DNA from: Batillaria attramentaria | Lineage: Eukaryota > Mollusca > Gastropoda > Batillariidae | Assembly (NCBI GenBank): GCA_018292915.2 | Contig: JACVVK020000151.1 | Location: 250,001-314,000 of the forward strand | Direction: 5' to 3' | Length of the DNA: 64,000 nt | Shown: positions 34,506-46,549 of the stretch, in pieces | Position numbering within the stretch: position 1 is the stretch's first letter | Layout: each line of letters starts with the position of its first letter | Made by a program: the position numbers and the translations under genes | Notes under the pieces: generated by a model | Told to the model about the DNA's origin: nothing | Seen by the model: only the letters and a program-made list of their open reading frames with translations | The model's database searches: none

Positions 34506-35832
34506 CCTGTCCCCCACCCTACCCTCAGTCCCATCTCCGTGCATCAATCTCCCCCATCTGTCAGCAGGCAAACTCCATTCACTGAGAGCGCCGCGGTCGT
34601 AAAGTCAGATTGTCAGGTGAGGGCCAAAACAGCAACTACTACTTTCCCTCCCTCCCCCCCCCCCCCTCGCCCACGCCAACATCAGCTCAGAGCTTCCCGC
34701 TACGTTCTCGCTACAAAAATCCTGAAGGCGTGTAAATCCCCTGGCCACATAAAACATAAAACAGTCTTGTTTCCGCCCGCCCCGGCTATTTTCTGCTCGC
34801 TTCTAAGCGCAAAAAATGGTTGCAAGCCTGAGTTGTTTACATTTTTTCCACATGAACGGAGAATTGAAGCCAGCAACCTTTCGCGCGTCTGTAGATAAGG
34901 TGAAAGTAGAAGCCCCGTGAGTGTAGGGTGTGGGGTAAAAATGTGGGTTATTTTACGGAGTGCAGGTAATGGGGTAACTGAATACCTTATCGTTTAGATT
35001 TAGCAATCAGCGTACTAACTTGAAGAACTGACGTAAAACAAATTTATAACACACGTAAAAATAGAAAAGATATGAATAGATACTTTTTTGTATTGTATTT
35101 CGTCTTCAGTTTCAACTCATTTCAATGCTACTTCCGCTTGTCATAGCGAGGCTAAAACTGAGTCATAAACTGACAATGAACGCGGGTCCGGCCGCTGCTG
35201 AGTGACCGGCGTAATTATCAATGTAGAGGAAACTAGTCAGGGTTTTGTTCTCATGCTACAACTCATTTTTCTTCAGTTCTCAACATATTTTGTACAAAGC
35301 CCACTGCTCCGTCTGTTTTTCAAGTCTTCAGTTCTTAACATATTTCGTACTTCTGTATCACTATAAGTAGCTTTCCGACGACGCGTGGTTTGTTAATGTA
35401 TGTGACTCACGGGCAGTAACCGCTGATACAGGTGTACTGAAAGGTGTACTTCAAGTGAAAGAAGCCACTGTTATCTTTCCAAGCCCCCCCCCCCCCCCTC
35501 CCGGGGCTTAAATAGGGACAATTCTGTTTTGGAACAGTTGTGCTTGTGACTGCGCCTGACGGTCCGCCCGAAATCAGTAGTCAGTCTGTGTTAAACATTA
35601 GTAGAGCTCGGCTCCCGGCATTACGACACACTGGTGTGTGATGGCCGTTCAAACGAGGAAAACTCAACCCGTACCCGACGTCCGCCATGTTTGTCGATTG
35701 TCGTCAGCGACACTGTGACCGGCGCCTGTGTGTTGGCTTCAGTGATCAGCTTCACACGCAAGTCTGTCTGTGCGTGTGTCTTGGTGGTGTGTTGCTACAC
35801 ACAAAACACCTCGGAACGATCTTTGAGCCTAG
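34506..35832. other. Intergenic stretch, no gene recognised
   Basis: C-runs at about 34653-34668 and 35485-35499; a TTAAATA motif near 35508 after a GC-rich block could be promoter-like but has no supported gene downstream. Confidence 0.35.
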
Positions 35833-35844
35833 AAATGGTAGTAC

Positions 35845-36334
35845 TACCGGCCCAGGTAGTGTAGTGGTTAACACTTCGGACTGTGGACCGGGACACCCGG
35901 GTTCGAGTCCCAGCCGAGGATTTTTCCTACCTAGGTCGGTTCCTACCCAGAGCGGGTGTGCTTTGGGCCCAATGGGGAAGCTGTTGCCACACAGCCGAGA
36001 TTTACCCACTTCACGGGTGCGACTTTGGGGGTGCTTCCCTCGGTATGACACGTCTTATGATGTGGATGATTACACGGCCGGCACCGCAGGTGCCGTAGTT
36101 CCCGAGCCTGGTTAGTGCCGGGATATTTATGACAGGAAGCGTGGAATGCGGCCCTGTCCCGCAGTCCCAAACCACACGGACCTCCATAGCATCATGATAC
36201 TATCATCCTCATCTCCATCGTCATGCATAATATTAAAAAAAGAATGCCCCAGCTTCCTAGATCTCCGTGGATTCCACCCATTACCTGGGAGGAACACCAC
36301 TGGAACTGGCAAAAGAGTTGAAGCAGAAAAAAAA
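35845..36334 (+). mobile_element. Long tRNA-headed SINE (490 bp) with poly-A and 12-bp target duplication
   Basis: The 12-bp direct repeat AAATGGTAGTAC flanks it exactly (35833-35844 and 36335-36346). The head carries an A-box-like TAGTGTAGTGG and a B box GGGTTCGAGTCCC typical of a tRNA promoter. The body is about 400 bp of non-coding sequence and the element ends in an A-rich run (about 36328-36337, overlapping the duplication). Its body does not match the other SINE family in this window. A clean duplication implies a relatively recent insertion. Confidence 0.88.
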
Positions 36335-36679
36335 AAATGGTAGTACGGACTTCTAACGAATGAGTGGCGCTACGATAATTACTACTTATGTTTTCCTCCT
36401 GCAGTAAATCCTCTCCACCCCACCCCCCTCCCCACCCCCTCCCTTACCCTACACCGCCATTTCCTGGTGGGCTGTGGGTTATATTTCACTGCCCCACACA
36501 CTAAACCTCCCGGCCAGTAGACACAGTACAGTAGGAGGATTGGTGAGACTAATGAGGTGGGGGACTGACAGGTGTTTTGCTGGCCAAGACTTGCCGACCT
36601 CACGCTCACCCCCCCCCCCTCCACACCCCCCAGTGTCAAGCGTCTCCAGGTGGGCAGGAGGAGAACCATAGCCCGGTTC

Positions 36680-38170
36680 GTTTGAAGTGTGTTCAGGTGG
36701 TCAGGGAGTAATTACTGATGTAGGATGGTCAGGTGGTCAGGGAGTAATTACTGATGTAGGGTGGTCAGGGAGTAATTACTGATGTAGGGTGGTCAGGGAG
36801 TAATTACTGATGTAGGGTGGTCAGGGAGTAATTACTGATGTAGGATGGTCAGGTGGTCAGGGAGTAATTACTGATGTAGGATGGTCAGGTGGCCAGGGAG
36901 TAATTACTGATGTAGGGTGGTCAGGGAGTAATTATTGATGTAGGATGGTCAGGTGGTCACGGAGTAATTACTGATGTAGGATCGTCAGGGAGTAACTACT
37001 GATGTAGGGTGGTCAGGGAGTAATTACTGATGTAGGATGGTCAGGGAGTAACTACTGATGTAGGGTGGTCAGGGAGTAACTACTGATGTAGGGTGGTCAG
37101 GGAGTAACTACTGATGCAAGGTGGTCGGGGAGTAATTACTGATGTAGGATGGTCAGGTGGTCAGGGAGTAACTACTGATGTAGGATTGTCAGGTGGTCAG
37201 GGAGTAATTACTGATGTAGGATGGTCAGGTGGTCAGGGAGTAATTACTGATGTAGGATGGTCAGGGAGTAATTACTGATGTAGGATGGTCAGATGGTCAG
37301 GGAGTAATTACTGATGTAGGATGGTCAGGTGGTCAGGGAGTAATTACTGATGTAGGATGGTCAGGGAGTAATTATTGATGTAGGATGGTCAGGGAGTAAC
37401 TACTGATGTAGGGTGGTCAGGGAGTAATTACTGATGTAGGATGGTCAGGGAGTAATTACTGATGTAGGGTGGTCAGGGAGTAATTACTGATGTAGGATGG
37501 TCAGGGAGTAACTACTGATGTAGGATGGTCAGGTGGTCAGGGAGTAATTACTGATGTAGGGTGGTCAGGTGGTCAGGGAGTAATTACTGATGTAGGGTGG
37601 TCAGGGAGTAATTATTGATGTAGGATGGTCAGGTGGTCGGGGAGTAATTACTGATGTAGGATGGTCAGGTGGTCAGGGAGTAACTACTGATGTAGGATGG
37701 TCAGGTGGTCAGGGAGTAACTACTGATGTAGGATGGTCAGGTGGTCACGGAGTAATTACTGATGTAGGATCGTCAGGGAGTAACTACTGATGTAGGGTGG
37801 TCAGGGAGTAATTACTGATGTAGGGTGGTCAGGGAGTAACTACTGATGTAGGATGGTCAGGGAGTAATTACTGATGTAGGATCGTCAGGGAGTAACTACT
37901 GATTTAGGGTGGTCAGGGAGTAACTACTGATGTAGGGTGTCACGTGGTCAGGGAGTAACAACTGATGTAGGATGGTCAGGTTGTCAGGGAGTAACTACTG
38001 ATGTAGGATGGTCAGGTGGTCACTGAGTAATTACTGATGTAGGGTGGTCAGGGAGTAATTACTGATGTAGGGTGGTCAGGGAGTAATTACTGATGTAGGA
38101 TGGTCTGGCGGTCAGGGAGTAATTACTGATGTAGGGTGGTCAGGGAGTTATTACTGATGTAGGATGGTCT
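36680..38170. repeat. 28/37-bp minisatellite, about 45-50 units
   Basis: The core GGTCAGGGAGTAATTACTGA is followed by TGTAGGRT. About half the units carry an extra GGTCAGGT-type insert, giving two period classes mixed along the array. Almost every unit contains GTAATTAC (TAATTA core) or the variant GTAACTAC. Confidence 0.96.
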
Positions 38171-40815
38171 TCTTCAAATGATGACAATGGACTTACTGCT
38201 TTCTTTTCATGTTTCAGTCAAATCAAACTACACGTGCTTCCTCCGTCAGTTGTAGTGTTTGGCAAAAGTTTGCCAGGATATGCCATGTGTTGTAATCATT
38301 ATGCCGCGGGACGCGATTGGCTGAATTCTGGGGGCTCGGCCCTTTTGATTGACAGGAGTGGAGTCGTCCATTCTTGCGGTGTACACTGGGCACGCTGTAT
38401 GCATGTCACGTGACGTGCAACCTTGAGCAATACACTGCCGTCTGCTGGATGTGCCAACAAAAAGTTCAATCTACTCAGCAAGTGGCCGCAACATAATATA
38501 GCAGACACCTCGCTTTTTGCTTTGTCTGTAGCCTTCTCTTGACTCAGGGCCAGGCTGTGCACTCTGCCTATGTCACAGTGGTGTGTTGAGTGGTATGATA
38601 TCAGTCAAACCGGCTACCAAAACAGCTCAATGACGAAAAACTTCGGAGAATACAACGATTTGCTGGCCGACTTGTTTCAATTACACGTGCGACAAGTGCT
38701 GTCTCACCTAGGCCGGGCTGTCCCATGTCCCAACCCCCAACCCAAAGCCGCCCGGCGAATGATAATATATTTTCATAAATCCCCGAGACCTTTCGGCTGT
38801 TACCATTCAGTTACTAGAATCTAGCAACGCGAGTTTCTCGGCAAATGCTCGAGATTTGTTTTCACAAGCCGGGTCGATTTCAGCAGCACGTGCTGTGTAC
38901 AGATTCATTCTGGTCACGGTCGTTATTTACAACGTTCACTGTGACCAGCCACACATTCGGTGTAGTTAAACTACACAATGACAATGACAATGACAAATGC
39001 TTTATTCAGTGGAGCCTTATGGCCCATGAATTAAAACTACACAAACACCGAATGATAAGTAAACGATGACTCACCAGTCCCAGCTGCAGCAACAAAACAA
39101 ATCAAAGATGGTCGGGGGTGGGGGGACAAGGGGAGGGGGAAGGCGTGGAGGGGGGCGGGATTGGCCGCTCTGCCCGGAGCGTGTGAGGTCAGGCTTGGTC
39201 GCTGCGGTTTGTGCGGCGCAGTTAGTGGGCTGAAAACGGCCCTGATCTGTGAGGGTCAAGGTTTGTTATTGTGCTTCCCTCGGCGTCTTGCTTAAAGGTC
39301 TGTATCGTGGATCAATTCCAGTAGGCTTCAAAAACTAGATACCAGGGAAACTGGTTTTATTTCGGATATAGCGACTTTCGCTACAAAACTGTCATGAAAG
39401 ATCTGTGTTGCTTTAAAGAAAAATACAAAAAAAAGCAAACCGAGGGGAACTGTGCTGATTATCTCATGGAAGTGATTATGCATTCAGGTTCAGAGTTTCC
39501 AAACCCCCAGATACAGCCTTCACAAAATGTTAAGGACCACTTGCAAATATTCAACTTTTGTCGTGGTGGCATGCTGGTGTAGTGCTGAACATCGCTGACT
39601 GCTGAAACGGCGGCTTATGTAGGCAAACAAATGAGCACAGTTCATAACCAGGGATGCATTCTTTGACCTGCATCTCATTTTTGCCGTGCAGAAAGCCCCA
39701 GGTATCGCTCACTGAACACTGAAACTCGGTCTAGTTTTGCCGAAATTGCAGATTTTCAAACGCGCCAAGCATGCTGTGTGAAGCGCACGTGCCATCCACA
39801 CAGTGGTCGCCATGTTCACTAATTACCCCTAAACCTTGCTACCGAATTTTACGGGGAAAATCTTATTCGTTTATTTTTTTCTGATTTATTGAAACTGTCA
39901 CCCATTATGTTGACTGGTCCTTAACTTTTTGTGAAGACTGTATTACGCGCTAACTGGAACACTCAGGGAACTTCAGTCAGTTCAGTCAGTCATCAGTCGT
40001 CCACCATCGTAGATAATGTTGATGATGATGATACTGATGATGATTTGGGATAGCCAGTGTAGTATCCTTGGTATAGCGCACGCCTCCAGCCGAACTGAGT
40101 GCTCACGGTGGTGAGGGAGAGGTATTGAATGAAGGACAGGGGGAAGAAACGAAACAGAACACCTAATGTCGCGGCTTAGTGGACGGTTGTCCACATCACC
40201 ATCACAGAGAAAGCATCAGTTACACTTTGTCAGCCACTTATACATCCTAGTAGTGGTGTATCCTTACTCACGTGATCTGTGAGTTACTGTGAGAGAGAAA
40301 GGTTTGGTGATGAAGACCTTTAACTGTTTTTCACACTCAGCGGAATGCGGGATGCTGAGTCGAGCCAGTAACTGACGAAACGGGGGTCTCCTATTACTAT
40401 AATTGTGTTTGGCCGAAAAGTGGCACATCCGAGTTCACATAAACACATTATTGTTTTTGCTGGACATGGAACCGAGAGCAGAAACGAGGACTCCGTCCTG
40501 AGTATTGTATTAATATCAGTTGTGATTTACTTCATTTGGTCATTGCTTGTAAGATAGGCAGACCATGCCTACAAGTCTTTATCCTGAAATAAACGTTTCA
40601 GTCAGTCAGTCAGGCAGTCTCTCTCTCTCTCTCTGTACCTGACTCCCCCCCCCCCTCTCTCTCTCTCTCTCTCTGTGCCGCACGGAGTCAGCTGATTATT
40701 TCAGTGGAGTGTAGAGGTATCAGTTAAATTGCCACTGTCGTGCTTGATTTTTCCGAAATAAGATTCTTGTCCTGTTTTTAACGAGACAATTTGCGTGGTG
40801 TATTTTTGGCAACAG
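38171..40815. other. Intergenic stretch, no gene recognised
   Basis: Contains a probable LINE tail on the - strand at about 38978-39012 ((CAATGA)n next to ATGCTTTATT), (CT)n near 40618-40672 and otherwise unique sequence. No exon supported. Confidence 0.4.
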
Positions 40816-41021
40816 AGAGTTTCATACCTCATTAGACACTCAAGGCCGACATCCACAGTCTCTTCTGAAGGGCGTTTGCGTGCTTTTCGTCTCTGTACAC
40901 AAGTCCTTCTTTATTGGACTCACTCCTCTACAGAAACAAACTCCAAGTGGTTCACGTGCAGCTTTGTACTCAGTGTTGACGTGTCAAGCGGAATTTCTGT
41001 GAAACAAGGAGGGAAGAGTGG
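40816..41021 (+). other. Candidate exon before the splice-site array
   Basis: The acceptor TGTATTTTTGGCAACAG precedes 40816 and the donor GG/GTAAGTG follows 41021. The 206-nt interval is open in phase 0 (RVSYLIRHSRPTSTVSSEGR... to ...ISVKQGGKSG). The product is not recognised. The acceptor resembles the one repeated in the array. Openness over 206 nt is not decisive, so this remains a hypothesis. Confidence 0.3.
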
Positions 41022-43332
41022 GTAAGTGTCGGCTGCACGTCACAACAAGTTCTTATGTTGTATTGTTTGTAACAGCACTACGGTAAGTGTCGGCTGCACG
41101 TCACAACAAGTTCTTATGTTGTATTGTTTGTAACAGCACTACGGTAAGTGTCGGCTGCACGTCACAACAAGTTCTTATGTTGTATTGTTTGTAACAGCAC
41201 TACGGTAAGTGTCGGCTGCACGTCACAACAAGTTCTTATGTTGTATTGTTTGTAACAGCACTACGGTAAGTGTCGGCTGCACGTCACAACAAGTTCTTAT
41301 GTTGTATTGTTTGTAACAGCACTACGGTAAGTGTCGGCTGCACGTCACAACAAGTTCTTATGTTGTATTGTTTGTAACAGCACTACGGTAAGTGTCGGCT
41401 GCACGTCACAACAAGTTCTAATGTTGTATTGTTTGTAACAGCACTACGGTAAGTGTCGGCTGCACGTCACAACAAGTTCTAATGTTGTATTGTTTGTGAC
41501 AGCACTACGGTAAGTGTCGGCTGCACGTCACAACAAGTTCTAATGTTGTATTGTTTGTAACAGCACTACGGTAAGTGTCGGCTGCACGTCACAACAAGTT
41601 CTTATGTTGTATTGTTTGTAACAGCACTACGGTAAGTGTCGGCTGCACGTCACAACAAGTTCTAATGTTGTATTGTTTGTAACAGCACTACGGTAAGTGT
41701 CGGCTGCACGTCACAACAAGTTCTAATGTTGTATTGTTTGTGACAGCACTACGGTAAGTGTCGGCTGCACGTCACAACAAGTTCTAATGTTGTATTGTTT
41801 GTAACAGCACTACGGTAAGTGTCGGCTGCACGTCACAACAAGTTCTAATGTTGTATTGTTTGTGACAGCACTACGGTAAGTGTCGGCTGCACGTCACAAC
41901 AAGTTCTAATGTTGTATTGTTTGTAACAGCACTACGGTAAGTGTCGGCTGCACGTCACAACAAGTTCTAATGTTGTATTGTTTGTGACAGCACTACGGTA
42001 AGTGTCGGCTGCACGTCACAACAAGTTCTAATGTTGTATTGTTTGTAACAGCACTACGGTAAGTGTCGGTTGCACGTCACAACAAGTTCTAATGTTGTAT
42101 TGTTTGTAACAGCACTACGGTAAGTGTCGGCTGCACGTCACAACAAGTTCTAATGTTGTATTGTTTGTAACAGCACTACGGTAAGTGTCGGTTGCACGTC
42201 ACAACAAGTTCTAATGTTGTATTGTTTGTAACAGCACTACGGTAAGTGTCGGCTGCACGTCACAACAAGTTCTTATGTTGTATTGTTTGTGACAGCACTA
42301 CGGTAAGTGTCGGCTGCACGTCACAACAAGTTCTTATGTTGTATTGTTTGTGACAGCACTACGGTAAGTGTCGGCTGCACGTCACAACAAGTTCTTATGT
42401 TGTATTGTTTGTAACAGCACTACGGTAAGTGTCGGCTGCACGTCACAACAAGTTCTTATGTTGTATTGTTTGTGACAGCACTACGGTAAGTGTCGGCTGC
42501 ACGTCACAACAAGTTCTAATGTTGCCATGTTTGTAACAGCACTACGGTAAGTGTCGGCTGCACGTCACAACAAGTTCTAATGTTGTATTGTTTGTAACAG
42601 CACTACGGTAAGTGTCGGCTGCACGTCACAACAAGTTCTAATGTTGTATTGTTTGTGACAGCACTACGGTAAGTGTCGGCTGCACGTCACAACAAGTTCT
42701 AATGTTGTATTGTTTGTAACAGCACTACGGTAAGTGTCGGTTGCACGTCACAACAAGTTCTTATGTTGTATTGTTTGTAACAGCACTACGGTAAGTGTCG
42801 GCTGCACGTCACAACAAGTTCTTATGTTGTATTGTTTGTAACAGCACTACGGTAAGTGTCGGCTGCACGTCACAACAAGTTCTTATGTTGTATTGTTTGT
42901 GACAGCACTACGGTAAGTGTCGGCTGCACGTCACAACAAGTTCTTATGTTGTATTGTTTGTAACAGCACTACGGTAAGTGTCGGCTGCACGTCACAACAA
43001 GTTCTTATGTTGTATTGTTTGTGACAGCACTACGGTAAGTGTCGGCTGCACGTCACAACAAGTTCTAATGTTGCCATGTTTGTAACAGCACTACGGTAAG
43101 TGTCGGCTGCACGTCACAACAAGTTCTTATGTTGTATTGTTTGTAACAGCACTACGGTAAGTGTCGGCTGCACGTCACAACAAGTTCTTATGTTGTATTG
43201 TTTGTGACAGCACTACGGTAAGTGTCGGCTGCACGTCACAACAAGTTCTTATGTTGTATTGTTTGTAACAGCACTACGGTAAGTGTCGGCTGCACGTCAC
43301 AACAAGTTCTTATGTTGTATTGTTTGTGACAG
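41022..43332 (+). repeat. 61-bp minisatellite of splice-competent units, about 38 copies
   Basis: The period is exactly 61 bp. Each unit reads GTAAGTGTCGGCTGCACGTC, then a variable branchpoint-like TTCTAAT or TTCTTAT, then TTGTATTGTTTGTRACAG, then the 7 nt CACTACG, then the next GTAAGT. Each unit therefore contains a consensus 5' splice site, a branchpoint-type motif about 20 nt before the AG, a pyrimidine-biased stretch and a 3' splice site. Splicing at every site would give 54-nt introns and 7-nt exons. Variation is confined to a few positions (T/A in the branch motif, A/G before CAG, C/T in GGCTG, and CCAT for TATT in two units). Confidence 0.97.
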
Positions 43333-43438
43333 CACCACCTACACTACTATCGTCAGTGTTACACACAATCACGCCCCGCGTCATTCTGATAAGATGATAA
43401 TAAATTATTGCAACAGAAATCAGTGCTTTTTATTTTAA
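43333..43438 (+). other. Candidate terminal exon after the splice-site array
   Basis: It begins at the last array acceptor (GTGACAG/CACCACC). Joined to the GG ending the upstream candidate exon it stays open for 35 codons to a TAA at about 43436. An AATAAA lies at 43399-43404, inside that frame, so it may instead be 3'UTR or chance. Confidence 0.25.
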
Positions 43439-44580
43439 CGACCAACTGCAGACTGGAGGGACAAAGCTAGTAAACCAAACACAATGGCTAACGGTGTCTT
43501 CAGCACGGAATCACACATGGAGACTGACGTGGACTCGGATGAAAATAGTATGAAGTCTTTTGACGTCACTTGGCTGTCTTCCGCTTGTTTCTGAGTGTTC
43601 AGTGTAAGTTCGCGGTCCGCCTTACGTCCACATTTGTCGACACTGATGTTAGGCTTTATCACACATGTTGCCTTTGATTTTGAACGCTCGTGAAGAACAC
43701 AGTGTCAAACTAAAACAATTCCGGCAGCACTTTCCGTTCACTTGGAAGAGTAAGAAAGCCAAATAGTAAATGTTCAGTTGAGGACCTTGGCTGATCTTCA
43801 CTGGCCGGATACATGTAGGATAGAAAAGAAATGGTGAAAATGGCGCTTTTATTTCATTGTTGTTGTTGTTGTTGTTGTTGATGTTGCTTGAATAAAATAC
43901 CTTACGTTAGTGGTTATAGTGTTTCTTAACCCTCTTTATCCTCTTTATCTTTATCTTCGCTAGAAAATTCGTACATAATGCCGCTAAGCTGGACAGAAAG
44001 GAAGCTGACGAAAAACAGCAACAACAACAACAACAACAAACCTGTGACTAGTATTCACAAACAGTGTGTAAATCCAAGTCCGCTTGTTGTTGTAGTTAGC
44101 TGTTAGTGATGTGAATATAGTGACTGAGGGAGACAGCACGACTGTTCTAACTCCACCTACCGCCTTCTGCTCGTCATCTAACAGCATGGCAGTTCACACA
44201 AGTGACGTACACAGTATTTCTTCCCGCCAGTAAAGTGGTGTTTTATACGGACCACAGTTAAAAAGAGTAAACTAGTAAATTGGTATCAGTCTCACCGCCT
44301 GACGAGATTGAAGTGGTATAAATGTCCATGGTGGAATGAGCTTGAAGGGGTGATCACTCTCCGGTCTTGGTTCTGCAAAGGGAAATAATGGTACGTCTCG
44401 TTAATGTGGTGGTCTGCTTCTTACAAATAAAGACCCGTGAATCGCGGACGGGGAAAGGAGAGAGGGGGGGGGGGGGGGCGGAAGCCTTTTATTTCCTATC
44501 AGCAAATTGTTTTTAAGAGTAAATGGAAGCGTAGCTCCTAAGTAAGAATTCCAGTTTCAAAAATTCATTTTTGTGAATAT

Positions 44581-44657
44581 TGCATTCAGCCTTAGCCTCG
44601 AAGTAGTCTTTGTTGCTTGCGCGGCGTTAAGCCCTAACTAACTAACTAACTAACTGA
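44581..44657 (+). mobile_element. SINE 3' tail fragment with (AACT)n
   Basis: GCGCGGCGTTAAGCCCTAAC followed by (TAAC)n is the common form of an invertebrate SINE tail. No tRNA head could be identified upstream. Confidence 0.4.
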
Positions 44658-45229
44658 TTTGCATTCAGCCATTCGCTGAAAGGCTGAGAATTAACAAAGC
44701 GTCATTTGCGGTTCCGGGAAATAACCAGTTACGTGATTGATATACCACACGAACACCATTCACCATATACAGTATTTCACTCAGTATGTGACTGGAAGCT
44801 CCTAGCTAGCTTCAACAGACACTGACATGTGACAAAAGGTCAAAGTTGACGAAGGTCAAGGGTGATGTTTCGTGCTGTATTGTTACCGGCCATCGTGACA
44901 CGATCAGTCCCTGCTGTAAATTGTCCACTGTAAATACACTTTGTACCACTTCCTTTATTAGCTAGAGGTGAGAGATGGTGAAGTAGGTCTTGTGTTTTGT
45001 GAGCGTCCTCAAGCACCTCTCACTGAGCCATTGTGGACGACGTAAAAACAACATGAAAGCCAAGATGCACGGGGCGGTGTTACTGAAGATCTAGTTTAGC
45101 AGGACCCGGCAAGTGAACACTGTTTCACGTCTTACACGTCACCCATTGACAGTGAAGAACGATTAGACGGAGTGAAACTGACGATAGTCCTGACTTAATG
45201 GGTACATAGACTAGTCACAGTCAAGGGAG

Positions 45230-45254
45230 GGGGGGGGGGTGTTTGGGAGTTTCA
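45230..45254 (-). mobile_element. SINE tail fragment
   Basis: A G-run then TGTTTGGGAGTTT is the complement of the AAACTCCCAAACA tail seen in the tRNA-Arg-like SINE. Very short. Confidence 0.35.
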
Positions 45255-45820
45255 CGTAGTCACAGTCGGAGTTAAAATCTCAGACTAGAAGTAGTACAAT
45301 CTCTTTTCGTGCATCAGAACCCTGGGAAAAAAGGTCGAAGCACCATGAGTTTTATAGGCACCTACACTGACCCTTTTCCAAAGGACGTTAGATGTATAAA
45401 TTGTGTTTTTATGTGAATGTGCCTATTCACTGAGGTCGGTGAGGAAAATTTCGACTCAGCACGTGAAAGAAAGTGAAAGACATTCTTTGGGTGGTTTGGT
45501 TGTTTTTGGAGTCATGTCAGTCATCATCTCTGGCTTTCCACGCATACAGACCAATCATTTTCATCCACGTTTCCCCGGGTCACGTGACTCAAGTCAATTA
45601 GCTGTGGCGTGTGTAGAACAGAAGTAACAGTTTCCTCTCTCCACTCGAGTCACGAGGACATTCACACCACGTGCAGCTAATACAATCTGAGTGTAAGTGT
45701 TAAAGTGTCCAGCCAAGGGTGTTTTATCCTACCTCACACTGTCACACAACAGGCTTGTGTGTCTCACTCTACGGTGCGGGCCCACGGTCCTGCTTATCAG
45801 CGCTCTTCACGTGCAATTTC

Positions 45821-46549
45821 TAGGCATTTCACTGGCTAGCTAACTTTGTTTCTATAGTTGTAGGCATTTCACTGGCTAGCTAACTTTGTTTCTATAGTTG
45901 TAGGCATTTCACTGGCTAGCTAACTTTGTTTCTATAGTTGTAGGCATTTCACTGGCTAGCTAACTTTGTTTCTATAGTTGTAGGCATTTCACTGGCTAGC
46001 TAACTTTGTTTCTATAGTTGTAGGCATTTCACTGGCTAGCTAACTTTGTTTCTATAGTTGTAGGCATTTCACTGGCTAGCTAACTTTGTTTCTATAGTTG
46101 TAGGCATTTCACTGGCTAGCTAACTTTGTTTCTATAGTTGTAGGCATTTCACTGGCTAGCTAACTTTGTTTCTATAGTTGTAGGCATTTCACTGGCTAGC
46201 TAACTTTGTTTCTATAGTTGTAGGCATTTCACTGGCTAGCTAACTTTGTTTCTATAGTTGTAGGCATTTCACTGGCTAGCTAACTTTGTTTCTATAGTTG
46301 TAGGCATTTCACTGGCTAGCTAACTTTGTTTCTATAGTTGTAGGCATTTCACTGGCTAGCTAACTTTGTTTCTATAGTTGTAGGCATTTCACTGGCTAGC
46401 TAACTTTGTTTCTATAGTTGTAGGCATTTCACTGGCTAGCTAACTTTGTTTCTATAGTTGTAGGCATTTCACTGGCTAGCTAACTTTGTTTCTATAGTTG
46501 TAGGCATTTCACTGGCTAGCTAACTTTGTTTCTATAGTTGTAGGCATTT
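45821..46549. repeat. 40-bp minisatellite, 18 identical copies
   Basis: The unit TAGGCATTTCACTGGCTAGC plus TAACTTTGTTTCTATAGTTG is repeated 18 times with no substitution seen, ending in a partial ninth-base copy. Such uniformity implies recent expansion or strong homogenisation. Confidence 0.98.

Larger units (their letters stand above)
43439..45820. other. Intergenic stretch, no gene recognised
   Basis: Contains (TTG)n at 43858-43879, (CAA)n near 44019-44039 and two SINE-tail fragments listed separately. Confidence 0.45.

Noticed and set aside
34001..34585. 194-codon Pro-rich frame
   Set aside because: Translation of the C-rich minisatellite.
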